Origin: Porodaedalea pini
Taxonomy: Eukaryota > Basidiomycota > Agaricomycetes > Hymenochaetales > Hymenochaetaceae
Reading direction: 5' to 3'
NCBI GenBank assembly: GCA_002794775.1
Contig: NBAY01000056.1
Location: 186,001 to 250,000 of the forward strand
Length of the DNA stretch: 64,000 bases
Shown: positions 23,055 through 35,800 of the stretch, piece after piece
How the letters are laid out: every line of letters begins with the position of its first letter
How positions within the stretch are numbered: the stretch's first letter is position 1
Notes under the pieces: model-generated
The model's database searches: none
Told to the model about the DNA's origin: nothing
Seen by the model: the letters and a program-made list of their open reading frames with translations, nothing else
Translations under genes and position numbers: made by a program

Positions 23055-24473
23055 ATGCCTATTGAAATCACGCTCTTCAAGTCACCTCTCCTCCTATTTC
23101 TCTCGTGTCTAATGGCATTACCATTGCGTATGTTTGCCGCCGTCGTGTCAAGAAACAGCACAAGCAACACTACGAGCAACGGCACGGCAACATACACGCT
23201 CAAAGATAACTACGTTGGACCGGGCTTCCTCTCCGGCTTCACCTTTGAGGCTATCTCTGACCCGACGCACGGGCGCGTCAATTACGTCGATCGGAGTCAT
23301 GCCCTTACGCAGAACCTCGTCTCTTCTACTTCGAGCTCGTTTATCATGCGTGCAGACTCGACGACGAAGCTGGACGCGAGCGGGCCGGGCAGGAACAGCG
23401 TACGGATAATAAGCAAGAACACTTACACGCATCATCTCGCGATGTCAGTTCTTGGCTGCTTCTTCCTTGACTTGTACATAATACTGATCCCGGTGCTTTT
23501 TGTCTCTTTAAAAACTTAGCTTTGACATCCAGCACATGCCTCAGGGCTGTGGCACGTGGCCAGCCGCTTGGGAGACGTCCAAGAGCAATTGGCCGGCGTC
23601 TGGAGAGGTGCATTTCAGTCCGGTATTTTACTGTAGCTTGGCTGATTTTACTCTTGAAACTAGGTAGATATTCTTGAGGGCGTGAATGACCAGGGTCCGA
23701 ATGCCATGACTTTACATACAAGCTCAAACTGCACGATGCCCAGCGACCGCGCAATGACAGGGTGTGTTTCTCCATATCGTCCTCTTCCTCTCTATATCCA
23801 TCCATCTTTCCCATCCCTGTCTGTCTTTAGAGCATCGGCATCCAACAATTGCTACTGGGCCGATAACGGCAATGCCGGCTGTGGCGTGCAGAACAGCAAG
23901 GAAAACAGCTACGGACCCGCATTTAACACCGTCGGAGGCGGTTGGTATGTCCTTGAGCGCACAAAATTCTTCATTCGCGTTTTCTTCTGGTCGCGCAACG
24001 ATGCAAGCGTGCCGTCGGCCGTGCCCCTCGGGTCGTCGGTGATCGATCCAGCCGGTTGGGTACGTTCAACTTAAGCTAAGCTTTTGCGGTTATGCTGATC
24101 ATTACATCTTTGGACTTGTGCAGGGACACCCGGTGGCGCTATTCCCGGACACGCAGTGCGACCTCAGCACGCATTTCGGCCCCAATAACATCATCTTCGA
24201 CCTCACCTTCTGTATGTCATTCACTTCTTCTCGTTTCATTCCTGCCCTTTCTTACTCTCAGTTTGTCCAGGTGGTGACTGGGCTGGCGAGCCTTCCGTGT
24301 ATAGCGCATCTGGATGCCCAGGGACGTGCGTAGGTACGTAGTTTTCCTTGTTCTCTCTCACCGCCGGTCCTCGCTCATCCCCGTTTTCTTCGCCGGTAGA
24401 CTACGTGAACAATAACCGTACGGCGTTCGAAAACGCTTACTGGGACGTCGCAGCCGTGCGCGTTTACATATGA
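23055..24473 (+). CDS. GH16 endo-beta-1,3(4)-glucanase (laminarinase-like), secreted
   Basis: Fungal GH16 hydrolase related to basidiomycete laminarinases acting on beta-1,3- or mixed-linked glucans of cell walls. The start is tentative; from ATG 23055 a hydrophobic leader (LLLFLSCLMALPLRMFAAVV) could be a signal peptide or anchor. Following motifs match the family in order: NYVGPGFLSGFTFEAISDPT, GRVNYVD, SGPGRNSVRI, GCGTWPAAWE, the catalytic E-x-D-x-x-E in GEVDILEGVND (built across the intron at about 23609-23664), HTSSNCTMP, and GVQNSKENSYGPAFN. It continues with GGGWYVLERT, FGPNNIIFDLTFCGDWAG and DYVNNNRTAFENAYWDV. About seven short introns keep frame. It lies directly after the CACTA right end, so its promoter may be affected by the insertion. 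Confidence 0.9.
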
Positions 24474-24852
24474 TTTACTCGTGTCTCGAATAGGGGCTTG
24501 TTTGTAAGATTATTGGTGTACTTCTAACTGCGTTCTCGGCATCTTTTTGTTGGTCTTTATACATGAGCTTGAGTTACGACACCACTTCACGAATGCAACG
24601 TTTTCCAATGTACACTATTCTTTGCCAAAATCATACAAACCTTGGAATGTCTCATCGAACGAGCTATCCTCTAAGAACCCCTCATGTGTTCTTTTCAGGC
24701 TTTAGCTCTGCAGAACCGACGGAGTAAATTTCGGATACCAGAAGGGGGGGGGGGGGTTAGGTATGAATCCAAAAGTGACCAAAATAAATACATGGTTCCA
24801 CGACACCAGATATCAAAACGTATTGAAGTACAACCAAGTAAATGAGCTTACT
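24474..24852. other. Convergent intergenic region with poly-G tract
   Basis: Spacer between the convergent GH16 and GNAT genes. It contains a run of about 13 G near 24746-24758, the longest homopolymer of this kind noticed in the window. No gene. Confidence 0.5.
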
Positions 24853-25805
24853 CTACGCATCCGTTTCCTTCCGCCTAACGTCTTCGCTTCCCCCGTCCTC
24901 CTTGATATCCTCTTGCTTACCCAAATTCAAATCACCCGCCTCCGTCACCATGACACCGTCTGCCTTCGGCACCACCGGCTGGCGGACCATGCAAGGCATC
25001 TCGACACGCTCGCCGGCGTAGGTAAAGCATATTGCGTCGACCTGCACGAATCCATGCGCAGCGTACAGCGGAAGGGCTGTAGGCGTCGACTCGAGGATGA
25101 ACAGCGTTCGCGCAGCATCGGCGATGGCGGTGCATTGTGCAAGGAGCGCGGAGCCGACGCCACGGTGCTGGAAGGACGGATGTACGAAGAGGAGGTTTCT
25201 GAGCGACGATATTTGTCAACAGCTGTTGTACTTGAGCAAGTTAAATGAGAGGCCAGAACGTACAAAATGAAATATTCGCGGTCTTTATCTACCCTATCAT
25301 GGACCGCTTCTTGCTCTTTCTTGAATATCTTCACCGCTCTGACGTCCATCCCATCGGCATCGTTCCACAGCCTATTTCTTACTTTGTCCACCGCGGGGTA
25401 CACAACGTCGCCCAGCACGCGCTCTTTCCATCTCCTGCTCCTGCGTGCGTTCTCCATCATCTCACGCGGCGGCGTCATCTTCGCCATCCCCGCCACAACC
25501 TCCTGCCCTTCCTCATCTTGCGCAAATGCGGTGAAGAGTAATAAGCCATCGCGCAGATTCTGTGAGCGCTGGCGGATTGTCGAAGCGAAGTCGGGCCAAT
25601 GCCGTGGGTGAGCGCCGGAACGCGCTAGCGGCACACGAAATGGGAACAAGAGACGCGAAAAGACATCGAAGGGTGGAAACGCTCCAGAGAAGGCGAGGAG
25701 CTCGCAGGCTGTAACTGCAGGCAGATCGTCATACATCGTAGGCGCGACCCTCACCTCTGTGCGCGACGCACTCGTCGGCTGATCTGGTTGTGCCGTTACG
25801 ACCAT
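24853..25805 (-). CDS. GNAT-family N-acetyltransferase
   Basis: Single-domain acetyl-CoA-dependent acetyltransferase, substrate unknown. From the ATG at 25805 the N-terminal part contains an FPPFDVFSRLLFP segment and an Arg-rich helix. An intron from about 25254 to 25200 joins DREYFIL to NLLFVHPSFQHRGVGSALL, the GNAT motif A with its HRGVGS acetyl-CoA loop. Next come ADAARTLFILESTPTALPLY and AAHGFVQVD (motif B). The C-terminal ~40 residues are acidic and Lys-rich and end ETDA. The similarity class is that of small fungal GNATs usually left uncharacterised. Intact by eye. Confidence 0.82.
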
Positions 25806-26722
25806 TTTCTATGTATATAGTCGTTATTGCCAATCAGCATACAGACAATATCCGAGAGCACTAAGAGCGTACCGATGGTTTATTCTGAAGATACGGAGAC
25901 CCACGATGGTGAACAGCGAAGGAGGCGAGGTCAGGGCTGCCATGTGCAAGGCGGCACCTGTTCCGACGAGACCGTCGCAGCGCCCGGGGGCAGTACTAGT
26001 GTTGAGATCACAGCGCACAGCATCAGTCCTTCACATCAACGACACTGGTGAAGACGTCGAATGCTGAGCATGTCCTGGACATCATCCTGTGAAAACACAG
26101 GTGGTGAAGAGTCTTCGTTGTGCGTCAGTCTAGGAGTTCAGTGCCGTTGATCGGCGCGGGTCCTGTTCAAACTCCGATCAAAATATAATCCTGTCGACTC
26201 GGACAAGTCTCGGTGCACCCTCCAAGAAAGCAAAAGATCTTTGGATGAGACAGAGTGACTTACAATGCAGCACCGGCATGGCACATTTGTCAGCTTAGGT
26301 ATGCGATGCAGCTTTCGGTGTTCGACTGGCAGATCTTGAATCCACAGGCGAGAACGTCGGTCAAGCGGAGCCTCCGACCCATCATTGATGCCCTGAGGTT
26401 CACCTCAAAGCTTTCAGCATGCTTTTTGGTATGACTACGTCGCTTTTTCTGAAATAGTCGTGATATTCTGACAACGCATCCCATTATGGTTGCTTCGGCA
26501 AGAGAATACGCTCCGTTCATGACCGTGGCTTAACGATCAATGATGCGCCTGGCCAGGGTGCAAGACCTTGCAATACCGCTTGGTGATCTCGGTGCAGAGC
26601 CACCATGTGATTGCTATACAGGCAAAAAAACAGCTTTTGGTTGGCGACTCTATAAAAGCGAGTGTTTCCATACGTGCTTGAACGAACTCACCCATCGACC
26701 ATCATCATAGACTGGCATTGTG
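25806..26722. other. Divergent intergenic region
   Basis: Lies between the divergent GNAT and aspartic protease copies. Short frames on both strands (for example 25824-26018 minus) show no domain. A TATAAAA motif near 26651 is a likely TATA box of the protease copy. Confidence 0.45.
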
Positions 26723-28554
26723 ATGCATTCTCGTCTGGCATTGGTCACTCTTACAGGCTTAGGCCTTGTTCATTCCTCTCATGCTCTGTCCTTCTCATTT
26801 TCTGCCTCCTCTAACAAAGACCAAATTTCCGACAACACTTTCGACTGTCAACAACGTCTCGAATTCTGCCGCCATCTACACGACCGAGCTCACCATGTCC
26901 GGACAGAAATTCCTTGTGCGTCATAGATCTGATGGCTGAAAGTGCGCAGATTCTAACTGAGTGTTAGGTTCAATTGGACTCAGGAAGCTCAGATCTATGG
27001 TTGGATACGACTGGAGTTGATTTGTCAAGTTTCACAGACACCGGTGTCAACGGTTCCATTACTTATGGGTATGATCAATTCGTAACTTGAGATTCCGTGA
27101 TTTAATATCTCAGTCTAACAGGGATAAAACGGTTGCTCAAGGACCTATACTGATCGGAAATGTTACGGTTGGTACATTCTCAGCCAGCCAAGCGTTCAGT
27201 GAGTAAACTTCTCCATGTACTAGAGAACGTTGTTCTGACAGATATCGGATAGTCTCAGCGCCTGGAACGAACGCGACAACGTATAATGACAAAGGTCTCC
27301 TTGGGGTAGGACCGTAAGTCTCAATCGTGTACACCAAATAGAAGACGAATCCGACTGATCCCGTTTCAAACCACCTCCCCAGGCCACTTCTATCCGTAAT
27401 CAATAAGGACCTCAATGGCACATCGTTTGACGGAAGCATGTTCCTGAAAAACGTCTTTAACGCTGATCCCACTCTCAAGGAGTTCATCTCCTTTGCGCTT
27501 TCTCGCTCCGAAACTACCGGAACCACCGGCGGAGGCATCTTCACGATGGGCGAAATCCCGTCCAACCTCACAGCAGTGTCAAGTAGTCCGCAGCTGGGCG
27601 TTATCTCCGCTTTGAACCGCTGGACCGTATTCATGGATGGCATGGTCGTGAATGGCAAAAACGTGTCATGCAATAGTGCTTTGTGAGTCGTTTCGTGCAG
27701 TTCGCCTCACAACGACCTTCTGAAGGAACCCTGATAACATACAGCTCGAGCATTGGCATCCCCGGGCAGGGCCCGCAGCAGACTCTGGCCAACCTGGATA
27801 CGGGGACGGGACTCGCAACTGTTCCAAAAGTCTATGCAGATGCAATCTATGGCTCTATTCCGGGCGCGACTTTCAACGAAGCTGCTGGAATCTATGAAGT
27901 TCCGTGTGACACGAGGATCAACGTTAGTTTCGTATTCGGGTAAGTGCGCCTCTGCCTGGCTATTTCATATGCATTCACATCTCTCTCAACTGACAAAATC
28001 GTGGTTCTCATGCAGAGGAGTGGATTATCCAGTGCATCCAATTGATACGGTCTAGGCAGGCGTCGGCGATGATGGTTCTATAACCTGCTTTTCCGGCTTC
28101 GCGCCGATAGATGTCGATCCTAATGAAAGTAAGCAGTCTCTAGATCTATCCGATTTCTGTAATGAAGTAGCTGACAGGGATCGACAGATACGGAAGACCT
28201 CATACTTGGCGACATCTACGCGGTCTTCAACTTCGGCGAGTTCATAAGCGGGACCAGCGCACCGACCATCCAGCTGCTGAGTGTGAGCAGCTGCATTGGT
28301 ATACATAGACCTCAACAGATCAACCTAACTAACCTTTACTACCACAGACTACAGATGCTGATAAGGCATACACGGAGTTCGACACACTTTCTACACAGCG
28401 TAATCAGTCTTTGACTAGTGCAGGCGTATCCTCAGGTTCGAGCACTTCCTCCGCGTCTAAGCGCAATGCGGTAGCAGCTTCGAGGCTTGAACGATTTGGC
28501 ACATGTATCGGCATACTTGCAATGGGACTCCTGAGCGGTGCGCTCATTTTGTAG
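26723..28554 (+). pseudogene. Pepsin-like (A1) aspartic protease, copy A, decayed
   Basis: Collinear with the intact copy at 30542-32376. Signal-peptide exon MHSRLALVTLTGLGLVHS, first active-site region VQLDSGSSDLW (DSG rather than DTG) and second ANLDTGTGLATVPK are recognisable. Disabling differences are a net 8-nt loss near 26845 that shifts frame in exon 1, a TAG at 28053-28055 where the other copy has CAG (after HPIDTV), and loss of the residues SFMRN near 28200. The C-terminus keeps a Ser-rich stretch and hydrophobic GPI-type tail (ILAMGLLSGALIL). Most of the middle remains in frame, so decay is recent or partial. Confidence 0.82.
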
Positions 28555-28802
28555 GAACGAAAATTGAATTGGGAGTGCTGGAGTGAAGATCTTCTACTAC
28601 TTCACAATCAATATAACTCGTGTCTCTTTGGCATAATCAATAAGTTATAATCCAGACTTTTGAGATCATACCCTGATGTGAAAACCTACGCATTTAGCTA
28701 GAAGCTTTTGGCAGGACTGATAAACTTCCGTTGTGTAGAAAGCATGCTCATTTTGTAAGGATCGTACAATGTTTGTTTGTCGTCCAAATCTGGTGAAACA
28801 TT

Positions 28803-30310
28803 TTAATACATCCTCGCAATACCTTCATCACCGGCAAGCCACACGCCACCCCGAGAGTCCACAGTGAGGGCGCGCAGTGGCTCGCAGTCGTCGCCGCACG
28901 CGAGCTCGGCACGCACTTCCGGACCATTCGGTCGTATACTCGCAATAAATGGCAGCCCATCCGTGGTAGCCACAGCCAGGTCCGGCTCTCTTCCAGTGTA
29001 GGCATCGTTCTCCACTTCTGAGTCAATGTTAGATGTCCTTGGGACGAAGCCGAGACCTTCTATCCCAGCTGAGTTCCTCTGGAAAGTGCACAGCGGAGCG
29101 CCGAGAGCGCGAGTGTCGAACATAGCCACGACACCAGATGAGGAACCTGTGGCGAGGAGTGACGACTTCGAGTCATAAGCGATCGCAGTAAGCGGGCCGT
29201 GTCGCTGGTAATCCCGCATTGAAGAGGAGTGAAATACGGATGCTTTTGCCCCGAGATCGATACACTCGAAGTCGCCATTTTGCAGTGCGAGAAATATGCG
29301 CTTGTCAGCCGTTCCGGCCTCACGCGGATCCAACTCAGGGCCCTCACTATCTGTCGAGGATGACGGAGCTCCTCCGAGTGACAGCGCGCTAATTGGGGAG
29401 TATTTCTGCACGCCAAGTACCCTAATTTGTTGCCCACCAGCAACATCCCACAGGCGAAGAGTACCATCCCGTGCTCCTGACAATACATTGCGCCCGCGAT
29501 CCACGATTGCTATGCCAGTCACTGGACGCACATGCCCTTTAAAAGTCCGCACAGGCTTGGGAGGTGCAGAGAGCACGAGGTCTGCATCAAGAACATGTAC
29601 GGAGAAATCGGCACCGGCAGAGAGGAGGACGCGAGAAGAGGGGAAATAGGATAATGCTTCGATGGAGGTTCCGCTGAGGTGTGGTACATATGTGAGCGGA
29701 GTGGCTGAGTTTTCATCTGAGCCTGGTGAGCCTTGAGGTGAAAGGGAAAGTGGAAGACGGCGTATTGATCCATCTTCATATCCTAAGGCAATCTGAGACA
29801 GATCAGGGGAGACAGAGATTGCATTGATTTGCTTCGACTATTTTTGTCTTAAGTCAGATGAAGAACACGGTTTCATTAATAAAAATTGTCAACCTTCAAA
29901 GTGCTCCCTGGGTCTCGTACGATGTATCTTGGAACACGCATGATGGTTGGCGGAATTGCGAGGGCTTGGCATGATGCTAAATAATTTCCCTAAGAATAAG
30001 GAACTTCAGCTCCTTTCTTCAGACATTCTTGTATAATTAAGAGCAAAGGACACGCCTTTTCTGCTTTCTCGAGGTGAACACCATCTCTACTGGTAAGTTC
30101 GATGGGTCTAGGTCCGGAGGTGCTCCCGCGTCGCTCGCCGAGCTCGATGCGCACTTTGCCGTGCACAGATTGTGAACCTGTCTTGTAGCAGGAGAGCCAT
30201 ATGTCCTCGAACGGGATTACACCGTCACGAACATCAGATATGACATTCTGGAAATCGTGCTGTATGGACGCAATTGGAAGAATGATATTATTCGAGGATT
30301 CGGAAGTCAT
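28803..30310 (-). CDS. WD40 protein, PAAF1/Rpn14-like proteasomal ATPase-associated factor
   Basis: Members of this family chaperone the 19S proteasome base. From ATG 30310 (MTSESSNNIILPIAS) an N-terminal domain with FEDIWLSCYKTGSQSVHGKV and IELTSRDGVHLEKAEK is followed by IPPTIMRVPRYIVRDPGS, and then WD repeats. Clear ones are INAISVSPDLSQIALGYEDG, HVRPVTGIAIVDRGRNVLSG followed by ARDGTLRLWD, and LTAIAYDSKSSLLATGSSSG. The end is GVWLAGDEGIARMY. Joining the first two exons in frame requires an intron starting GCGTGT at about 30056 (GC-AG) that removes an in-frame TAG; this is inference. A GT-AG intron follows at about 29895-29838. It is sandwiched between the two inverted aspartic protease copies. 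Confidence 0.82.
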
Positions 30311-30541
30311 GTCTTTCGTTGTTGTCCGAGGTAAGGTCGTAAATGTGACGCGCAACACTAAGCAATGCATTCCCACGAATACAAAGTCCAAATTAGAACA
30401 TGTGACTATTCTCACTTGAATTAAGCAACATCAGACAAGCTATCTTTTTATGTTAACAAAATATCTAATGATCGTGCCGTATAGTTCGGTTTTAATCAAA
30501 AACGTGAAGGAATGAAGAGGTCCTGAGTCCAAGTATCTTAT

Positions 30542-32376
30542 CTACCCAATCAGCGCTAAGAGTCCCAGTGCAAGTAAAGGTAACCATCCGCCCCATCGCT
30601 CAGGCCTTGAAGATGCAGCTGCATTATGCTTAGATGCGGAAGACGTGCTAGACGAGCCTGAGCTTGACGTCGGCGAGGATGTACTCTTGCCAAGTAAAGA
30701 TTGATTCCGCTGAGCAGAGAGTGTATCGAACTCCGTGTACGCCTGGTCAACATCTGTCGTCTATAGCGAAAGAAACAACAAAGATTAGTCCTGATTAAAT
30801 GAAATCACTGTAGAGACCCACGCTTAGCAGTTGAATTGTCGGCGCGCTGCTTCCGCTTATGAACTCGCCGAAATTGAACACGGCGTAGATGTTCCGCATA
30901 AAAGAGTCTCCAAGCAGGAGATCTTCTGTATCTATCAAGAATCATCAGCCACTTGACTTCAGACATTCGACAGTCTGCTCACTCTCGTTTGGATCCACAT
31001 CTACAGGCAAGAAGCCAGAGAAGCATGCTACAGATCCATCACTGCCAATGGTTGCCTGAACAGTGTCAATGGGATGTACCGGGTAATCCACCCCTCTAAA
31101 ACAGTAAAGCGAAAGGGTTAAAAATCCAGAAAGGCGCAGTCAAGCAGAATAGCAATTACCCGAATACGAAGCTGACGTTGATCTTCGCATCGCATGGAAC
31201 TTCATATAATCCAGCAGCGTCGTTGAAAACTGCCCCAGGAATAGACCCGTAGATTGCATCGGCGTAGACTTTGGGGACGGTTGCGAGCCCCGTCCCCGTA
31301 TCCAGGTTGGCTAGTGTCTGCTGCGAGTTTTGCGCAGGAATGTCTAAGCTCAGACTATGCACGATCAGGCTTTGTCTGGAATAAAACGTGCAAAAAGAAA
31401 AGACATACAAAGCGCTGTTGCCCGACATATTCTTGCCATTCACGACCATTCCATCCATGAGCACAGTCCAGCGATTCTTAAGGATGACGTCCAGTTGTGG
31501 ACTGCTCGACACCGCAGTGAGGTTGGAAGCGATTTCTCCAACAGTGAAGATACCTCCGCCAGTGGTCCCCGTCGCTTCCGAGCGAGAAAGGGAAAATGAA
31601 ATGAGTTCCTTGAGGGTAGGGTCGGAGTCGAATACGTTTTGCAGGAACATGTTGCCGTCAAACGATGTGCTGGCGAGGTCTTGGCTGATCTCGGAAAGAA
31701 GCGGTCTACAGTAGAAGCAGAGAGATCGGTCAATGTATTTCTCATTTGGCCAAGTGCGCATGCGAAGACCTACGGTCCGACTCCAAGAAGACCCTTGTCG
31801 TTGTATGTAGTCGCGTTAGTTCCAGGAGCCGAGACTGTTCATGACCCATCAGCACAATGTCATCGGCCTCGTTTCAGTAGAAACGTACTGAATGCTTGGC
31901 TGGCTGAGAACGAGCCGATTGTCACGTTTCCAATCAGTACAGACCCTTGGGCAACGGTACCATCTCTGCAGAACTGAAATATTAAGATATAAGAGTACAT
32001 CTTCCTAATCGGGTTCAACGTACCCATAAGTGATGGAGCTGTCAACACCGGTATCCGTGAAACTTGATAAATCAACTCCAGTGGTGTCCAACCAGAGATC
32101 CGAGCTTCCTGTATCCAGTTGCACCTGACCCTCCAGTTAGAGCTCACACACTTTCTAACCATCAATTATGTGGCGCACAAGGAATGTCTGCCCAGACATG
32201 CTGAGTTCAGTCGTGTAGATGGCGGCGGAATTCGAGACGTTGTTGACATTCTGAAAATCGAAAGTATTATTGGAGGTCTGGTCCTTGCTTGAGGTAGTGA
32301 ACGGAAGGGATAATGCTTCAGTGAGGTGGACGAAGCCTGCGCCCGCGAAAGTGATAAACGGCAGACGAGAATGCAT
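30542..32376 (-). CDS. Pepsin-like (A1) aspartic protease, GPI-type, copy B (intact)
   Basis: Secreted or wall-anchored endopeptidase. ATG at 32376 gives a signal peptide (MHSRLPFITFAGAGFVHLTE). Active-site motifs are VQLDTGSSDLWLDTTG (first Asp) and ANLDTGTGLATVPKVYADAI (second Asp), with conserved SITYGDGTVAQG flap-like and GLLGVGPPLLS segments. Exons join in frame through about eight short introns. A Cys pair lies in YEVPCDAK and VACFSGF. The C-terminus has a Ser-rich stem and a hydrophobic tail (LPLLALGLLALIG) typical of a GPI signal. The paralogue at 26723-28554 is broken, so this copy presumably carries the function. Confidence 0.87.
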
Positions 32377-33200
32377 CGCGCAGCGAGCAGAGAGAAGAAA
32401 TGGACACGCTTCAGTAGACTCACCTTTATAATAGACACGATCACGAGAGCCAACACGCGTCTTGGATACCCACTGACAACGCACACAATGGCAGAGAGGC
32501 GAATAGCGAATCACATCACAAAAGAACTGCGCCCGAGATCACCACATGGCCCTCTTTCGGCTTCGTTTGATGAAATGCCATGGATACGCCCTTCACGTTT
32601 ACCAATAATCCTCCAGGCCGTAGTGGTATCACTGACCTACGCGATGGAAGCTTCAGATGGAAGCATCTGCATACAACAAAATGGCGTGTTGCAGGCGTTG
32701 GGCGTACCGAGGTCTTATATAACTTTGATCGAATCGCCTACTGTAGCCACAGCGAATCGAGAGTCGCACAATACACTTCGAGGGCCATGGCAGTATCAGC
32801 ATTTTCGGCGACGGTCGAAAGAATGTGATGTACGATGTACGTGTAGATGTTATACATGTACTACGAAAATCGTGTCCGTTCCGCGAAAATAAAACCACGT
32901 GACTGAAACGCGTCGCGTCCGTGTCATTGTTTCTATGTCATTGTTTTTTATTTAGATCACTCGGCGCTTTCTAATCTCTCTCCATCATGCCAAGATGATG
33001 TCACTTAAATAAGTAGCTTAAATAGTGCCATCATATCACAGCTGCTACTCTTTATCCTCGAGGTTCGCATCGCATTAGTGTAACAGAATATAATATGCAT
33101 AGTTTATTTGGTAATGCGAGTCCAATACAGAGTGATCGAGAAGGTAAAAATAGAGAGAAAAGGGTGGGTGCCAGCCGCCAGAGGTGGCTCCGGCTATGTA
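32377..33200. other. Intergenic between protease copy B and the ADH block
   Basis: Promoter of the minus-strand protease (a TATAATAGACA-like stretch lies near 32428), then AT-rich DNA. No gene seen. Frames such as 32326-32892 overlap the protease start and have no domain. Confidence 0.45.
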
Positions 33201-33498
33201 TTCAAATTTAGACCACTCCGTGCCTTCCAATGTCTCTTTAGAGTGTCTAGATAATATTCATTACCCAAATAAATAACTCGAATAATGTCCTCATAGTACA
33301 CTTGCTATTCTGAGTGCAGTGTCCGTTTAAACTCTGGAGTGTCGCATAGTAATTGCAGCGAATATACAAAAAAATCATCATCATATAGCTCAAATGCATT
33401 ACCGATCGCAGAACATACACCGATTAGTACATACATTAAGAACATAGAACGTATTCATATATCCGTCTGAATGATCAGAGAATGGGTACAGTATTCAA

Positions 33499-35115
33499 TT
33501 ACTGCGATCCATTCCAAAACGCGGGAGGAATCAGAACCTTTTGAAAAACGCGGCCTAATCAGCGGCAGGGAATCAATCGCAACCTAAATCTTGTATGTAC
33601 CTTGCGCGACAGAACCAGATTCGCCCGAAGCTCGTCATATGCCTTGTTCGCTTCATGCAAAGGCAGCTTGTCAACGACAGGTTTGATAAGTCCCTGGAAT
33701 CGGAGTATAAATAAAACGGGTACGGTATAGAGACTCGGAGAGGTTGTTGAGTCACTTGCCTTCGAAACCAGGTCTAAAATCTCGACCAAATCCTCCTTGA
33801 CTCCGTACAGAGAGAAATGGACTGTAGCAAAGTCATGAGTACCGGACATTAGCCATCCTTATACCTGAAGATATCCTACCTTGAATTCCCATACTAATAG
33901 CCGGTACAACGTTCAAGACGAGGTTCTGATCACTGACACCGACCTTAACAAGTTCCATCAGTTTTCTCTGATTTAATATGAAGCAAACTGAAAGCCAACG
34001 CACAATGACTACCCGTCCACTCTTCTGGAGTTCCGAGTCAAGCTCAATCTTGCCAACAGCAGTAACTTCCTTCGTGAAAGCTGAAATTCGGACCGGTATT
34101 AGTATCTAGTGCTTGGTTCAACGGGTCTGATCCACTGACTCGTGTCAGTGCTGACAAAGTCAACAGCACAGTCTACTTTGAAGCCTTTGGCCAGTTCAGC
34201 GTCGAGCTCCACGAGATCGAAGGCCTTGCGAGCGCCGAATCGAACGGCAAGCTCACGGCTGCTCGGACGCATGTCGACTGCGTATACCTCCGCGCCGAGG
34301 AAGACAGCGAACTGCACCGCGAGAAGTCCTAACCCACCGATGCCAGTGATGAGCACGCGCTCGCCTTTCTTGATCTTCAGTAACAGGGAGATCAGTGGAG
34401 ATTATGGAGGAAGTAGAAGAATAGATACCTCTGCGGTCTTCTTTATAGCATGCCAGGCAGTAATCCCTGCGTCAGCCATGACAGCTGCGTGTTCCGGAGG
34501 CACGTTGTCGGGCTGAAACATACGTCAGTCAATCCATGGCTATTTTTTTTCATCCAAACCGATGATTGAACATACAACAGGAACAAGCATGTTCTCGTTG
34601 ACTACAGCGAACTCCGCATGGCCGCCATTCCCTCCTATGCCGAAGAAGGGAAGACTAGAGACCTCCTGTTCCGCAGTCTCGGAGGGTGTGAGCTTCACGC
34701 CACTCTGTTTCGCGAGGCAAGCAACGCAGCCACCGAAACTTATGACGGCGTAGCGCTTGTCCTTCTGGATCTTATTAACTTTCGATCCGAGACTGTATCC
34801 TCGTTAATACAAATTCTTCCGTATCATAGTGAAAGCGAGAAGTGAGACGCACACGACTGCGATACCAGTACACTCGTGGCCCATGATATACGTGCGAGGG
34901 TCATCCGGAACCTGGCTTAGGAAGAAAACCTAGAATAAAAGGGATCCCATATTGACATGCTACAAGAGACGACTGTGCAGGAAACATACATCGGTATGGC
35001 AAATTCCAGACGCCTGGACCTTCAAAAGGACCTGGTTGGGACCTGGCTTCGGTATCTCGAAGTCATTCACGATCTTCAAGACCGGGGTGTTCGCAACATG
35101 AACAACAGCTTGCAT
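33499..35115 (-). CDS. Zinc-type (MDR) alcohol dehydrogenase, copy B
   Basis: Inverted paralogue of 3954-5567 with the same exon plan and very similar protein. ATG at 35115 (MQAVVHVANTPVLKIVNDFE); motifs GICHTD, IMGHECTGIAV, GGCVACLAKQ, GIGGLGLLAVQFAVFLGAEV and the C-terminal LSRKVLIPPAFWNGSQ; stop at 33499-33501. The intron beginning GCAAGT near 33758 has a good GC-AG donor at the position where copy A has GCGAGT. Differences from copy A are scattered substitutions, and the introns differ in sequence and length. It appears intact. Copies A and B therefore look like functional paralogues that could differ in expression, since the proximal promoters have diverged. Confidence 0.88.
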
Positions 35116-35800
35116 GATTGATAGATCAGAGTAGAGAAGTCGCTTCAGTGGGAGATAGTTCGATTGATGGTATTCCACGGACGCTGAACTGGGGCTTATA
35201 TACTTGTCGCTCGACGACCTCTAGGGCGCCAGAATAATCACAGCTCTTCAAACCGCGGCAAATCAGTCAGACAGAAAACACCACAAGAATGTATCGCTGG
35301 CTCACGAGTTCTGGATGATGCAGCATACTGGTTTCACTGAGTACAGCAGAGCGGCTCGGCTCGCAGATGGAGGACTGTATAATGGAGAATTTTATGTTAT
35401 TACTACTGATTGCGACGGAGTGCACGGAAAGTAGCAGGCCTTGGAATGTAACGGACTGACTGGACAGTCTACAATCCGAGTCCGAACCGCGATGCCCCGT
35501 GGAGGCATTCCATATCGAACCCCAGAGGCACTGTGGATCGGTATGATCCGAATATTTCAAGACATTGAGTAGACTCGGACGTATTTTGAAGTGGCGGCGC
35601 CGTGTGGTGGGTCGCAGAATTGTGGCTTGAGCTCGGAGAGTCGGAAAATATACGTAGGTAGTAGAGTCGTGTCGACCTTTACGTTTGTGTCGACCTTTAC
35701 GTTTGTGTTACAGCGGGACTTGAATAATTGAACGATCAAAATTACCCATTATCGGCTACTTGAGAGAGACAACAGCGACGAACCTTGATCCTTGAGGTTA
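35116..35800. repeat. Duplicated upstream flank of ADH copy B (inverted match to 3300-3950)
   Basis: Matches the ADH copy A flank in reverse. It contains a tandem duplication of an 18-bp unit ACAAACGTAAAGGTCGAC (minus strand, near 35675-35710) that occurs once in copy A near 3391. Confidence 0.65.

Noticed and set aside
23134..23435. Overlapping frames on both strands within the GH16 gene
   Set aside because: Shadows of the GH16 coding exon, which is supported by a full set of family motifs.
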